The translations under genes and the position numbers were made by a program. Below are positions 57,306-64,000 of a stretch of 64,000 bases of DNA, one piece after another. Location: assembly GCF_019431355.1 (NCBI RefSeq), contig NZ_CP080269.1:2108001-2172000 (forward strand), given 5' to 3'. Below the pieces are notes generated by a model. The model made no database searches, was not told the origin of the DNA, and saw only the letters and a program-made list of their open reading frames with translations. This DNA is from Paenibacillus sp. R14(2021). Its GTDB lineage: Bacteria; Bacillota; Bacilli; Paenibacillales; Paenibacillaceae. Each line of letters begins with the position of its first letter. Positions within the stretch are counted from its first letter, which is position 1.

Positions 57306-57349
57306 CATTTTTTTAAAAATAATTTCGGCTGCCGCTTATTCGTTTCCGC

Positions 57350-58255
57350 TTACCGGTGCGATGCGTACTGGTTCGCTCTGGTTGCGGCGCGGATTGCATC
57401 CCGTTCGCCGTCTGAAAGCACTGCACCTGCGGCCGATACATTGCTCCTGAGCTGCTCCAAGCTGCTTGCGCCCGGAATGACCATGCTCACGGCAGGATCG
57501 CTCAGCGCATAGCGAATTGCCGTCTGCGCCAGTGTGCGCGTATCTCCGGCGAGCTCCAGCAGATGCCGGCGCAGGGCAGGCAGCTCCTCCTGGCCGTAAT
57601 CCAGGTAGTCCCGATTCGCCTTGAGCTCTCCGCCTTCCGTAAGAATGCCGCCGGCAAGCGGTCCGCGCGCGATCAAGCCGATTTCCCGACTCGCAATCAA
57701 CGGGAGAACCTCCTCCTCAGCACGCCTGTCGAGCATGCTGTAGGGGTTCATTACGCTTATGATGCCGGAACGGCTGACATATTCGCGGATCACGTTCGGA
57801 CGGATGGACGATATCCCGTAATGCCGGATCAGTCCTTCCCGCTTCAGCTCCTCGAACGCTTCAATGGTTTCGCCGATCGGATCTTCGATGGTTCCCCCGT
57901 GCAGCTGGTACAGATCGATATAGTCCGTTCCGAGCCTTCTCAGGCTTTCTTTGACGGCTGCTTGTATATACGCCTTCGATGGATCCCAGGTCCAACCCTG
58001 CTTGCCCGGCTCCCTGCGGTTCCCGACCTTGGTGGCAACGATGACGTCCGCGCGTCGATGTCGTATCGCTTGGCGGACCAGCTCCTCGTTCCGGCCTTCA
58101 TCATACAGATCAGCGGTGTCGAGGAAATTGATGCCGTGCTCCAAGGCTTCGTTAATAATGGAGACCGCTTTCGCCTCGTCCGTTCCGAGCGACATGCAGC
58201 CGAGACCGATCTCGCTGACGTACAGGTCCGATTGTCCCAGTCGATTTCGTTTCAT
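57350..58255 (-). CDS. Aldo/keto reductase
   Basis: Protein of 301 residues. Catalytic tetrad visible: Asp in NFLDTADLYDEG, Tyr in the same stretch, Lys in VIVATKVGNRR and His in YQLHGGTIED. NADP-binding C-terminal motif IPGASSLEQLRSN. Related to the YhdN/general-stress group. GGGAGG lies 8 bases before the ATG. Confidence 0.9.
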   Translation of the reverse strand: MKRNRLGQSDLYVSEIGLGCMSLGTDEAKAVSIINEALEHGINFLDTADLYDEGRNEELVRQAIRHRRADVIVATKVGNRREPGKQGWTWDPSKAYIQAAVKESLRRLGTDYIDLYQLHGGTIEDPIGETIEAFEELKREGLIRHYGISSIRPNVIREYVSRSGIISVMNPYSMLDRRAEEEVLPLIASREIGLIARGPLAGGILTEGGELKANRDYLDYGQEELPALRRHLLELAGDTRTLAQTAIRYALSDPAVSMVIPGASSLEQLRSNVSAAGAVLSDGERDAIRAATRANQYASHR

Positions 58256-58303
58256 AAGAATGACCTCCCTGTTTGTTCATCGCCGAGTTGATGCAATTAC
58301 TTA

Positions 58304-60244
58304 TTACTCCGCAAGCTCCATCCAAGCCGCCATGAGCGTATTCAGCCGCACCTGCAGCGCTTCCCGCGCCTGCCAGCCCGCCTCAAGCTGAGCCGTATCG
58401 CCGCCGGTTGAAACCAGCCCGTTTAACCGTTCATCCGCTAGGAGCAGCTGGGCTTCAACGCTTGCGATGTCCCGTTCGAGCTGTTCCGCCGTCCGCTTGT
58501 TCGCGCGCTCCTCCATACTGCGATTCGCCGCCCTGCTTTGAGGTTGATCCCGATCGGCTCCTGCCCTTGCTTCTTTCTTTGGCTTGTTTGGCGACGCAGT
58601 TCTCTGAGACGAGTGCTCAGTATCCTTCGCTCTGTAGGCGTCGTAATTACCGAGATAAGCCGAGATGCTGCCTTCCGACAACTCCCACACGCGCTTCGCC
58701 AGGCGATTGATGAAATAACGGTCATGCGAGATCGCCAGAATCGTGCCCGGATAGTCCTGCAGCGCCTCCTCCAGCGCCTCGCGCGAAGCTGCGTCAAGAT
58801 GATTGGTCGGCTCGTCGAGCAGCAGCAGATTCGGCTTGCGCCTCACGAGCAGCGCCAGCCGCAGCCGCGTCCATTCCCCGCCGGAAAGACGCGCCAGCGG
58901 TTTGAAGACGTCCGCGCCATAGAACAGATACGCGGCGAGCACATGCCGGGCTTCGCCTTCCTCATATTCGCCTTCCGTACGAAAATAGTCCAGCACCGTC
59001 GTTTGATGATCCTGCACCGGCTCCTGCTGCGCCAAATAGCCGACTTCCACGCGGGCGCCGAGCGCGATCTCGCCTGCATCCGGTTCGAGAGCGCCAAGCA
59101 GCAGCTTGAATAGCGTCGTCTTCCCGGAGCCGTTGCCGCCGAGCAGCACGACTTTCTCGCCGAACAACAAGCTCCCTTCCGCCCCGTTCAATATTTGCCG
59201 ATCTCCGAAACGCTTCGTCACGCCCTCAAAGGTAATGACCCTCTTACCAGATCGGTCGTTCAGCGATAACGCGAAATCGGCTGTTTTCTGCTCCAGGACC
59301 GGACGTTTGACCCGCTCCATCCGTTCCAGCGCCTTGCGAATCGAAGCGGCACGCTTGAAAAACTTCTCGTTGCCTCCGATGCGCCCCCATTCCTCCAGCT
59401 GACGGATCGTCTCCTTCATCTTCTTGATGACCTTCTGCTGCTCCTGGTACTGGGCGAACTGCTGCAGCAGCCGCTCCTCCTTCTCCTTTAGGTAGCCGCT
59501 GTAATTGGCGAGATACGTATGCGCCTCGCCGTCCTCGAGCTCGATCATTTTCGTACCGACCGCATCCAGAAAATACCGGTCATGCGACACGATCACGCAG
59601 GCGCCTTCGTAGCGCTGAAGGAATTTCTCCAGCCACTCGATGCCGTTCAAGTCCAGATGATTGGTCGGTTCGTCCAAGAGCAGCAGCGCCGGACGGACCA
59701 CCAGCTGCGACGCCAGCACGACGCGCGTCTTCTCGCCGCCGGATAAGCTGCCGAACCGGCGCTCATCCCCGCTCCGGTCGATTTGCAGGCCGCTCGCCGC
59801 CTGATCGATCGATGTATCCATATCATAGCCGCCGCCGCGTTCATACCGTTCTTGCAGAGCCGCATACATTCGGAGCAGCTGCTCCATGAGCTCGGGGCTG
59901 CCGGCTGCTTCCGTTCCTGACATCCGCGCTTCAAGCTGGGACATCTCCTGCATCACAGCTGTCAACGCCCGATAACCGTAGGATAAGACTTCATAGACGG
60001 ACAGATCCTCGAACTCGGCAGGAATCTGCGGTAAGTAACCGATGTGCAGCTCTTTCTTGATCGCAAGCATGCCGTCATCGACCTGGTCGTGCCCAGCGAT
60101 CAATCGCAGCAGCGTTGATTTGCCGCTTCCGTTGCGGCCGATCAGCCCGATCTTCTCTCCCTCCTGAATTTGAAGGGTCACACCGTCCAGAATTAGGTTC
60201 GCCGCGTAGTATTTTTTTACCTCTTGCATGTTAACAATAATCAT
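58304..60244 (-). CDS. ABC-F family ATPase, probable ribosome-protection type
   Basis: Protein of 646 residues with two ABC domains and no membrane segment. First: IGRNGSGKSTLLRL, LSGGEKTRVVLASQ, LLLLDEPTNHLD. Second: LGGNGSGKTTLFKL, LSGGEWTRLRLALL, LLLLDEPTNHLD. The inter-domain linker (GGNEKFFKRAASIRKALERM) and a charged C-terminal coiled coil are typical of ABC-F proteins such as the Vga/Lsa/CplR antibiotic-resistance group. AGGAGG lies 8 bases before the ATG at 60244. A leader peptide and an attenuator lie upstream, as in drug-inducible ABC-F genes, which supports a resistance role. Confidence 0.88.
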   Translation of the reverse strand: MIIVNMQEVKKYYAANLILDGVTLQIQEGEKIGLIGRNGSGKSTLLRLIAGHDQVDDGMLAIKKELHIGYLPQIPAEFEDLSVYEVLSYGYRALTAVMQEMSQLEARMSGTEAAGSPELMEQLLRMYAALQERYERGGGYDMDTSIDQAASGLQIDRSGDERRFGSLSGGEKTRVVLASQLVVRPALLLLDEPTNHLDLNGIEWLEKFLQRYEGACVIVSHDRYFLDAVGTKMIELEDGEAHTYLANYSGYLKEKEERLLQQFAQYQEQQKVIKKMKETIRQLEEWGRIGGNEKFFKRAASIRKALERMERVKRPVLEQKTADFALSLNDRSGKRVITFEGVTKRFGDRQILNGAEGSLLFGEKVVLLGGNGSGKTTLFKLLLGALEPDAGEIALGARVEVGYLAQQEPVQDHQTTVLDYFRTEGEYEEGEARHVLAAYLFYGADVFKPLARLSGGEWTRLRLALLVRRKPNLLLLDEPTNHLDAASREALEEALQDYPGTILAISHDRYFINRLAKRVWELSEGSISAYLGNYDAYRAKDTEHSSQRTASPNKPKKEARAGADRDQPQSRAANRSMEERANKRTAEQLERDIASVEAQLLLADERLNGLVSTGGDTAQLEAGWQAREALQVRLNTLMAAWMELAE

Positions 60245-60286
60245 CTTTAAGAGCCTCCTGGCTGATAAAGACCCTAACTTCCTGCA

Positions 60287-60319
60287 CAAAAAAGAGCCGC
60301 GGCAACAAGCCCGCGACCC
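60287..60319 (-). terminator. Attenuator terminator in the ABC-F leader
   Basis: Minus-strand stem GGTCGCGG / CCGCGGCT followed by T6. It lies between the leader peptide stop (60347) and the ABC-F start (60244), so it must be bypassed for expression. Confidence 0.8.
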
Positions 60320-60346
60320 TTAGGAATGACCAAGCAATCCGTGTGG

Positions 60347-60490
60347 TTAAGGTAGGCGTCTTCTCGCGAATGGTTGAAACGTATGGTCGAAATCGGACAG
60401 ACGGATCCCGTTCGCGGAAAATGCATGCGTAATGCCAGCCATAGCAATCGGCAGCTGGCTAATGCGGTTGTTAAGCCATTCGTGATTCAC
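60347..60490 (-). CDS. Putative leader peptide of the ABC-F gene (47 residues)
   Basis: GTG start with GGAGG 8 bases upstream, reading MNHEWLNNRISQLPIAMAGI and ending FARRRLP. It is not similar to known proteins. The mRNA around its start (AGGTAGG and CGAATGG) can pair with its 3' end (CCATTCG and CCTACCT), so ribosome stalling or slow translation could change folding and prevent formation of the attenuator at 60287-60319. This is the logic of drug-sensing leaders of erm and ABC-F genes. Confidence 0.6.
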   Translation of the reverse strand: MNHEWLNNRISQLPIAMAGITHAFSANGIRLSDFDHTFQPFARRRLP

Positions 60491-60499
60491 CTACCTCAC

Positions 60500-60775
60500 C
60501 TCCCTCACATTCGATTTCAAAACTATACCATGGCGGCGCTTGTCTTAGCAAGGCAATGTCAATAATAATCCATAATTTCCCTCTCCTCCGTAGAAGCGGA
60601 ATAATAAAGGGATTGTAAATTATTTACATGAATAGCAATGTAATATATAAAATTTTCGACAAAACCTACTATTACTCGCCTCTTCAGTTCGACTTACTTT
60701 TTAATTACTTCCCTATACAATTTTATTATTCAGATAAATAAAAAACATGATGCTATCAAAAGGAGAAATCGACTT
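60500..60775. other. A/T-rich intergenic region
   Basis: Left end: probable ABC-F promoter on the minus strand (TTGCTA, 18 bases, TATAGT near 60524-60553). The rest is strongly A/T-rich (for example 60600-60670 and 60715-60755) and holds no gene. Promoter-like TATACAATTTTATTATT precedes the gene at 60781. Confidence 0.5.
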
Positions 60776-60780
60776 TACAA

Positions 60781-61245
60781 ATGATTAAAAAAGAATTTGA
60801 TGCCCAGGCGACTTTTGATGCACAGATCTCCCGTTTGGTTCCTACCTGTACAAGAAGGAAAGCGATCGACATGGCCGCATTCGAATTAAACAAGGACAAT
60901 GTCCACCTGGATCGGCTAAAGCTGCAAAACGACATGGGGGAATCCGTCACCTTTTCCGTGCAGCAAGTGGAGGCACTGGAATGGTTTGACGCGGAATTCA
61001 CGGAATGCTGCAACCAATTTCGTGTATTTGGACGTATCCGATTATCGATTAGCCTGCTGCAGGCTGCGAGAAGCATCATTGAAGCTGAGCCCGTTCCTTA
61101 TAAACTCCCGTTAACAACTGTCTACGACAAACCTATTTTAGTGATTTCAGAGGGCGTTAACCATATCTTCCTGACCGTATGGCAGCAGGAGATGGAATGG
61201 AAATCGACGAGACATACGATGAACCCCTTCATCAGGCTCGCTTGA
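60781..61245 (+). CDS. Unknown protein of 154 residues
   Basis: Soluble, begins MIKKEFDAQATFDAQISRLV and includes FSVQQVEALEWFDAEFTECC and LISVSEG-like ILVISEGVNHIF. No recognised domain. An AAAAGGAGAAA element lies 15 bases upstream of the ATG, longer than usual. It may be cotranscribed with the small gene at 61279. Its lower GC than the surroundings and its isolation could indicate recent acquisition. Confidence 0.55.
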   Translation: MIKKEFDAQATFDAQISRLVPTCTRRKAIDMAAFELNKDNVHLDRLKLQNDMGESVTFSVQQVEALEWFDAEFTECCNQFRVFGRIRLSISLLQAARSIIEAEPVPYKLPLTTVYDKPILVISEGVNHIFLTVWQQEMEWKSTRHTMNPFIRLA

Positions 61246-61278
61246 TTGTTTACTTATGAAGAGAGGGAGCTGGCGAAC

Positions 61279-61431
61279 GTGCGAACGATTTATGAAAATT
61301 ACAGAGGGTTTAAAGTGTACCAGCAGACGAACACGTACAATGCAGTCAGCCATCATGATCAAGAGATTATATTTTGCCATTGGCAATTAATCAAAGTCTT
61401 GAATACCATCGATTCCTATATCGACAAATAA
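61279..61431 (+). CDS. Small unknown protein (50 residues)
   Basis: GTG start with GAGGGAG 9 bases upstream, reading MRTIYENYRGFKVYQQTNTY and ending NTIDSYIDK. Aromatic and polar, no signal or membrane helix. It follows the 154-residue protein by 33 bases. Function unknown. Confidence 0.5.
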   Translation: MRTIYENYRGFKVYQQTNTYNAVSHHDQEIIFCHWQLIKVLNTIDSYIDK

Positions 61432-61479
61432 GGACAGCTCACCGTTCTTGAATACGCCGAACCGCGTAATTGACGTGTA

Positions 61480-61517
61480 AGCCCGAGCCCGGTCAACCGC
61501 CGCGCCCGGGTTTTTTA
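61480..61517 (+). terminator. Rho-independent terminator
   Basis: GCCCGAGCCCGG / CGCCCGGGTTTTTT on the plus strand after the small gene. Confidence 0.75.
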
Positions 61518-61539
61518 CTGTTTAGAGTTGTTTCCGCGA

Positions 61540-61572
61540 AACAAAAACGCAGCCTTCGCGGCTGCGTTATAA
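61540..61572 (-). terminator. Rho-independent terminator after GH43
   Basis: Minus-strand stem ACGCAGCCGCG / CGAAGGCTGCGT followed by T5. Confidence 0.88.
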
Positions 61573-61577
61573 TTCGC

Positions 61578-62576
61578 TTACAGATACGAATCGATCGTCT
61601 GAATCGTGCCGTCCTCGTTATAGTGAAGCTCGGTGAATTTGACGCTGCGCTTGTGATCAACGCCACCGGACAAGGAGGCATCGTGGTAGAACAAGTACCA
61701 TTTATCCTGAAACTGCACGATGGAATGATGCGTGGTCCATCCGAGAACCGGCGTCAGAATCGTCCCTTTAAAGACGAACGGCCCCTGCGGATGCTCGCTT
61801 ACCGCGTAAACGAGCTTGTGCGTCGTACCCGTGGAGTAAGACAGATAATAAAGACCGTTATACTTATGCATCCACGGGCCTTCGAAATATCTGCGGTCCT
61901 CGTCTCCTGCCAGAATCGGACTGCCATCCCCGCCCACGATTGAAATTTCCACAGGCGATTCCGCAAACGTCAGCATATCGTCGCTAAGCTCCGCAACGCG
62001 GGGACCAAGCGCCGGCTCCGCCGCATCCGGACCCTCGGCATCCGGTAGAAAGACGCCGGTCTGCCATTTCTCCAGCTGACCGCCCCATAAGCCGCCGAAA
62101 TACATATAGGCCTTGTTATCGTCGTCAACGAATACCGCCGGATCGATACTGAAGCTTCCCGGCATATAATTCGCTTCCGCTTGGAACGGACCGGCCGGAG
62201 ACTCGCCTTTGGCGACACCGATCCGGAATATCCCGTCCTTGTCCCTTGCCGGGAAGAACAAATAGTACGTATTGCCGCGATACGCGGCGTCCGGCGCCCA
62301 CATCTGCTTCGACGCCCAGGGCACGTCCTTCACATGGAGCGCTTCGCCATGATCGATGCAGGGCGAATCTATGCCGTCCAAGGATAAGACATGATAGTCT
62401 TCCATGGCATACTGGTCTCCGTTATCGTTGGTTGGACCGTCATGGTCGATGTCATGCGAGGGATACACGTAGAGCTTGCCTTCAAAGACATGGGCGGAAG
62501 GATCAGCTGTATAGATGTGCGTAACTAATGGTTCATTCTGCACCGCGCGCTTCTTGGCATTGGCGGAATTGGACAT
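61578..62576 (-). CDS. Glycoside hydrolase family 43 protein
   Basis: Protein of 332 residues, single five-bladed propeller. Catalytic residues: Asp in YTADPSAHVF, second Asp in FSIDPAVFVDDD, Glu in YFEGPWMHKYNG. Related to arabinofuranosidase/xylosidase enzymes of GH43. No signal peptide, so intracellular action on imported oligosaccharides. AAGGAGAG lies 8 bases before the ATG at 62576. It follows the sugar-binding lipoprotein gene by 33 bases and should be in the same operon. Confidence 0.92.
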   Translation of the reverse strand: MSNSANAKKRAVQNEPLVTHIYTADPSAHVFEGKLYVYPSHDIDHDGPTNDNGDQYAMEDYHVLSLDGIDSPCIDHGEALHVKDVPWASKQMWAPDAAYRGNTYYLFFPARDKDGIFRIGVAKGESPAGPFQAEANYMPGSFSIDPAVFVDDDNKAYMYFGGLWGGQLEKWQTGVFLPDAEGPDAAEPALGPRVAELSDDMLTFAESPVEISIVGGDGSPILAGDEDRRYFEGPWMHKYNGLYYLSYSTGTTHKLVYAVSEHPQGPFVFKGTILTPVLGWTTHHSIVQFQDKWYLFYHDASLSGGVDHKRSVKFTELHYNEDGTIQTIDSYL

Positions 62577-62609
62577 CGCTTCTCTCTCCTTGGCATTCAA
62601 TTGGTCGGA

Positions 62610-63944
62610 TTACTTGCCTGCTTTAAGCGCGTCGTCCTGTTTCTTGATGAACTCCTCCGGCGTAGCGGCTTTGCCGAGCAGCGCCTGCACCAGATTATGG
62701 TGAGCATAAGAGGCGCCCGGTTTCATTTGGGTGTCGAGATATAAGGTGACCTTGCTCGCTTTGTTCAGCTCATTCAGCAGATCGATAAACATTTGCGGCA
62801 GCTTGATTGCGGAGGTGTCGATTTTGGTAGCCGGAATGACGCCTGCATCCGTAATGGAATGCTCGCCCCATTTCTGGACGAAGAAGCTGACGAATTTCTT
62901 CGCTTCGTCGATCTGCTTGGAGTTCTGGGAGACGAACAAGCCGACCCCCGGCCCGCCTACCCAATCGTCTACGCTGCCTTTGCCGCCTGCGGCAGCCGGG
63001 AACTTGAAATAACCGATCTTGTCCTTAAACGTTTGCGGGACGCCTTGAACCGTCGTGTAGTTCGGCACTTCCCACGTACCCATTGCGAACATCGCCGCCT
63101 TCTCGTTCATGAACAGCGCCTTCGCTTCGTCATTGGATAGGCCGTTGTAGCCTTTGACGAAAGCGTTCAAGTTGACCAGTTCTTGGGCTTCTTTCGCAGC
63201 TGCAAGCAGGGAAGGATCGGTAAAGCTGCTGCTCGCGACTGCTTTGTCCAGCACGTCCGGACCCCCAATGCGGTCTGCCAAGTACATGTACCAGAATGAG
63301 GACGGCCAAGCATCCTTGCCGCCGAGCGTAATCGGCGTCACATTGTTGTCGTTCAGCGTTCTGATGATGTTCTTCAGATCGTCAGTCGTTTGCGGGGGCT
63401 TTAAGCCGTACCTGGCAAAAATCGCTTTGTTATAGTAGACAGGCACAATGTTCAGCTCGACCGGAAGCGCGAAGGTTTTGCCGCTGAAAGAGAAGGCTTC
63501 CGTCGTGCCGGCTACGAATTTATCTTTCAGCTCGCCCTGCAGCAGATCGTCAACCGGCGCGAACATGCCGCCGTTCACGTAAGGGTCCATGAAGCCCGCT
63601 GCCCAAGTGAAGCCGACATCCGGCAGATTGTTGGAAGCGGACAGCACCTTCAGCTTGTTCTTGTACTGCTCGTTCTCCAGCACTTCCGTGGTGATTGTCG
63701 TGTCCGGATTCGCCGTTTCGTACTCCTTGATGATTTCCAGCACCATTTTATTCTGAGCTGAATTGCTGTCCGGCCACAGATGCATCATTCTGAGCGTGAT
63801 TTTCTCTGCGGAGCCGAAATCGGCGCTTACGGCTTCCCCATCGGATTCATGATTCGACGATACGGAATTACTGCTTCCGCAAGCGGTTGCAGCGAGTAGT
63901 AAAGCGGCAAGCAGGGTCCCCGTCGATAAAACCTTGCTCTTCAT
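62610..63944 (-). CDS. ABC transporter sugar-binding lipoprotein
   Basis: Protein of 444 residues. Lipobox LLAATACGSS (Cys near residue 22). Bacterial extracellular solute-binding family 1 features: MLHLWPDSNSA-type opening, VYYNKAIFARYGLKPPQTTD, and GTWEVPNYTTVQGVP. It would capture oligosaccharides for a CUT1 importer whose permeases presumably lie upstream, beyond the right edge of the window or elsewhere. GGGGGAAT precedes the ATG. Confidence 0.92.
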   Translation of the reverse strand: MKSKVLSTGTLLAALLLAATACGSSNSVSSNHESDGEAVSADFGSAEKITLRMMHLWPDSNSAQNKMVLEIIKEYETANPDTTITTEVLENEQYKNKLKVLSASNNLPDVGFTWAAGFMDPYVNGGMFAPVDDLLQGELKDKFVAGTTEAFSFSGKTFALPVELNIVPVYYNKAIFARYGLKPPQTTDDLKNIIRTLNDNNVTPITLGGKDAWPSSFWYMYLADRIGGPDVLDKAVASSSFTDPSLLAAAKEAQELVNLNAFVKGYNGLSNDEAKALFMNEKAAMFAMGTWEVPNYTTVQGVPQTFKDKIGYFKFPAAAGGKGSVDDWVGGPGVGLFVSQNSKQIDEAKKFVSFFVQKWGEHSITDAGVIPATKIDTSAIKLPQMFIDLLNELNKASKVTLYLDTQMKPGASYAHHNLVQALLGKAATPEEFIKKQDDALKAGK

Positions 63945-64000
63945 GGATCAATTCCCCCTTAAACCTGCGCGAAACATGTATGCGCTTTCCTACTGTAAGT
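63945..64000. other. Start of region upstream of the sugar-binding lipoprotein
   Basis: Only 56 bases are available. They hold the ribosome binding site of the lipoprotein gene; no other feature can be read. Confidence 0.4.

Noticed and set aside
1-64000. A Ro60/TROVE or RtcB gene to accompany the tRNA-like RNA
   Set aside because: I looked through all the proteins in the window and found none; it may be elsewhere in the genome.

Overview
The window looks like chromosomal DNA from a Gram-positive member of the Paenibacillaceae (Paenibacillus or a close relative). The GC content is moderate. Strong AGGAGG-type ribosome binding sites are common, and there are several GTG and TTG starts. Recognisable sigma-A promoters, a Bacillus-type LexA box, a T-box leader, an agr-like locus, lipoboxes and an S-layer-like protein all point the same way. 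There is no rRNA, canonical tRNA, insertion sequence, CRISPR array or prophage. One isolated holin-like gene and one decayed methyltransferase gene are the only obvious remnants.

Layout. 0-3.5 kb: Dabb protein, a 35-residue membrane protein, a DUF86 protein and a cysteine-bearing HTH regulator in one run; then a CuA-type cupredoxin, a gene behind a LexA box, and a lone holin-like protein. 3.6-10 kb: GH36 alpha-galactosidase, a FucU mutarotase, a membrane-anchored alpha/beta hydrolase and a membrane metallophosphoesterase. 10-14 kb: two phytanoyl-CoA-dioxygenase-like genes flanked by two AraC regulators, one dioxygenase with a 41-bp tandem hairpin repeat in its leader. 14-16.3 kb: divergent MFS exporter and TetR regulator. 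16.3-18 kb: an SPFH/slipin-like gene preceded by a structured RNA whose core mimics tRNA. 18-30 kb: diguanylate cyclase, phospholipase-D-like lipoprotein, VOC protein, YhgE-type transporter with TetR, ilvD, a TetR regulator, an AbrB-family membrane protein with an Rrf2 regulator, and methyltransferases. 31.2-33.4 kb: a compact agr-like peptide-signalling module with AgrB, a Ser-type AgrD, a kinase-less AgrC-like membrane protein, a stand-alone LytTR protein and an excisionase-like HTH. 33.5-39.5 kb: TolB-like propeller, cupin, DUF2269 protein, an unknown, and two tandem SDRs under a MerR regulator. 39.6-43.6 kb: two blue-copper-type exported proteins followed by an ECF sigma factor and its zinc-binding anti-sigma factor. 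43.7-46.2 kb: ThuA protein; HPP membrane protein divergent from a GntR regulator. 46.5-52.4 kb: complete ribose operon rbsRKDACB. 52.4-57.3 kb: DUF1304 protein, lactonase, SLH-type repeat protein, and asd under a T-box. 57.3-61.4 kb: aldo/keto reductase, ABC-F ribosome-protection-type ATPase under a leader-peptide attenuator, and two small unknowns. 61.5-64 kb: GH43 glycosidase and a sugar ABC substrate-binding lipoprotein.

Functionally the window is a saprophyte's mix of sugar uptake and breakdown (GH36, GH43, ribose ABC, sugar-binding lipoprotein), envelope and copper proteins, drug-response genes and many local one-component regulators. Several regulator-target pairs can be read from DNA sites. 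The most noteworthy items are the permuted, acceptor-capped tRNA-like RNA next to the slipin gene (resembling the tRNA-mimic module of bacterial Y RNAs, but with no Ro60 gene in the window) and the kinase-less agr module. Other items worth attention are a TetR operator shared by two loci 9 kb apart, an rbsR gene that appears to start at ATC, and an ECF-type promoter in front of the copper-protein/sigma operon.
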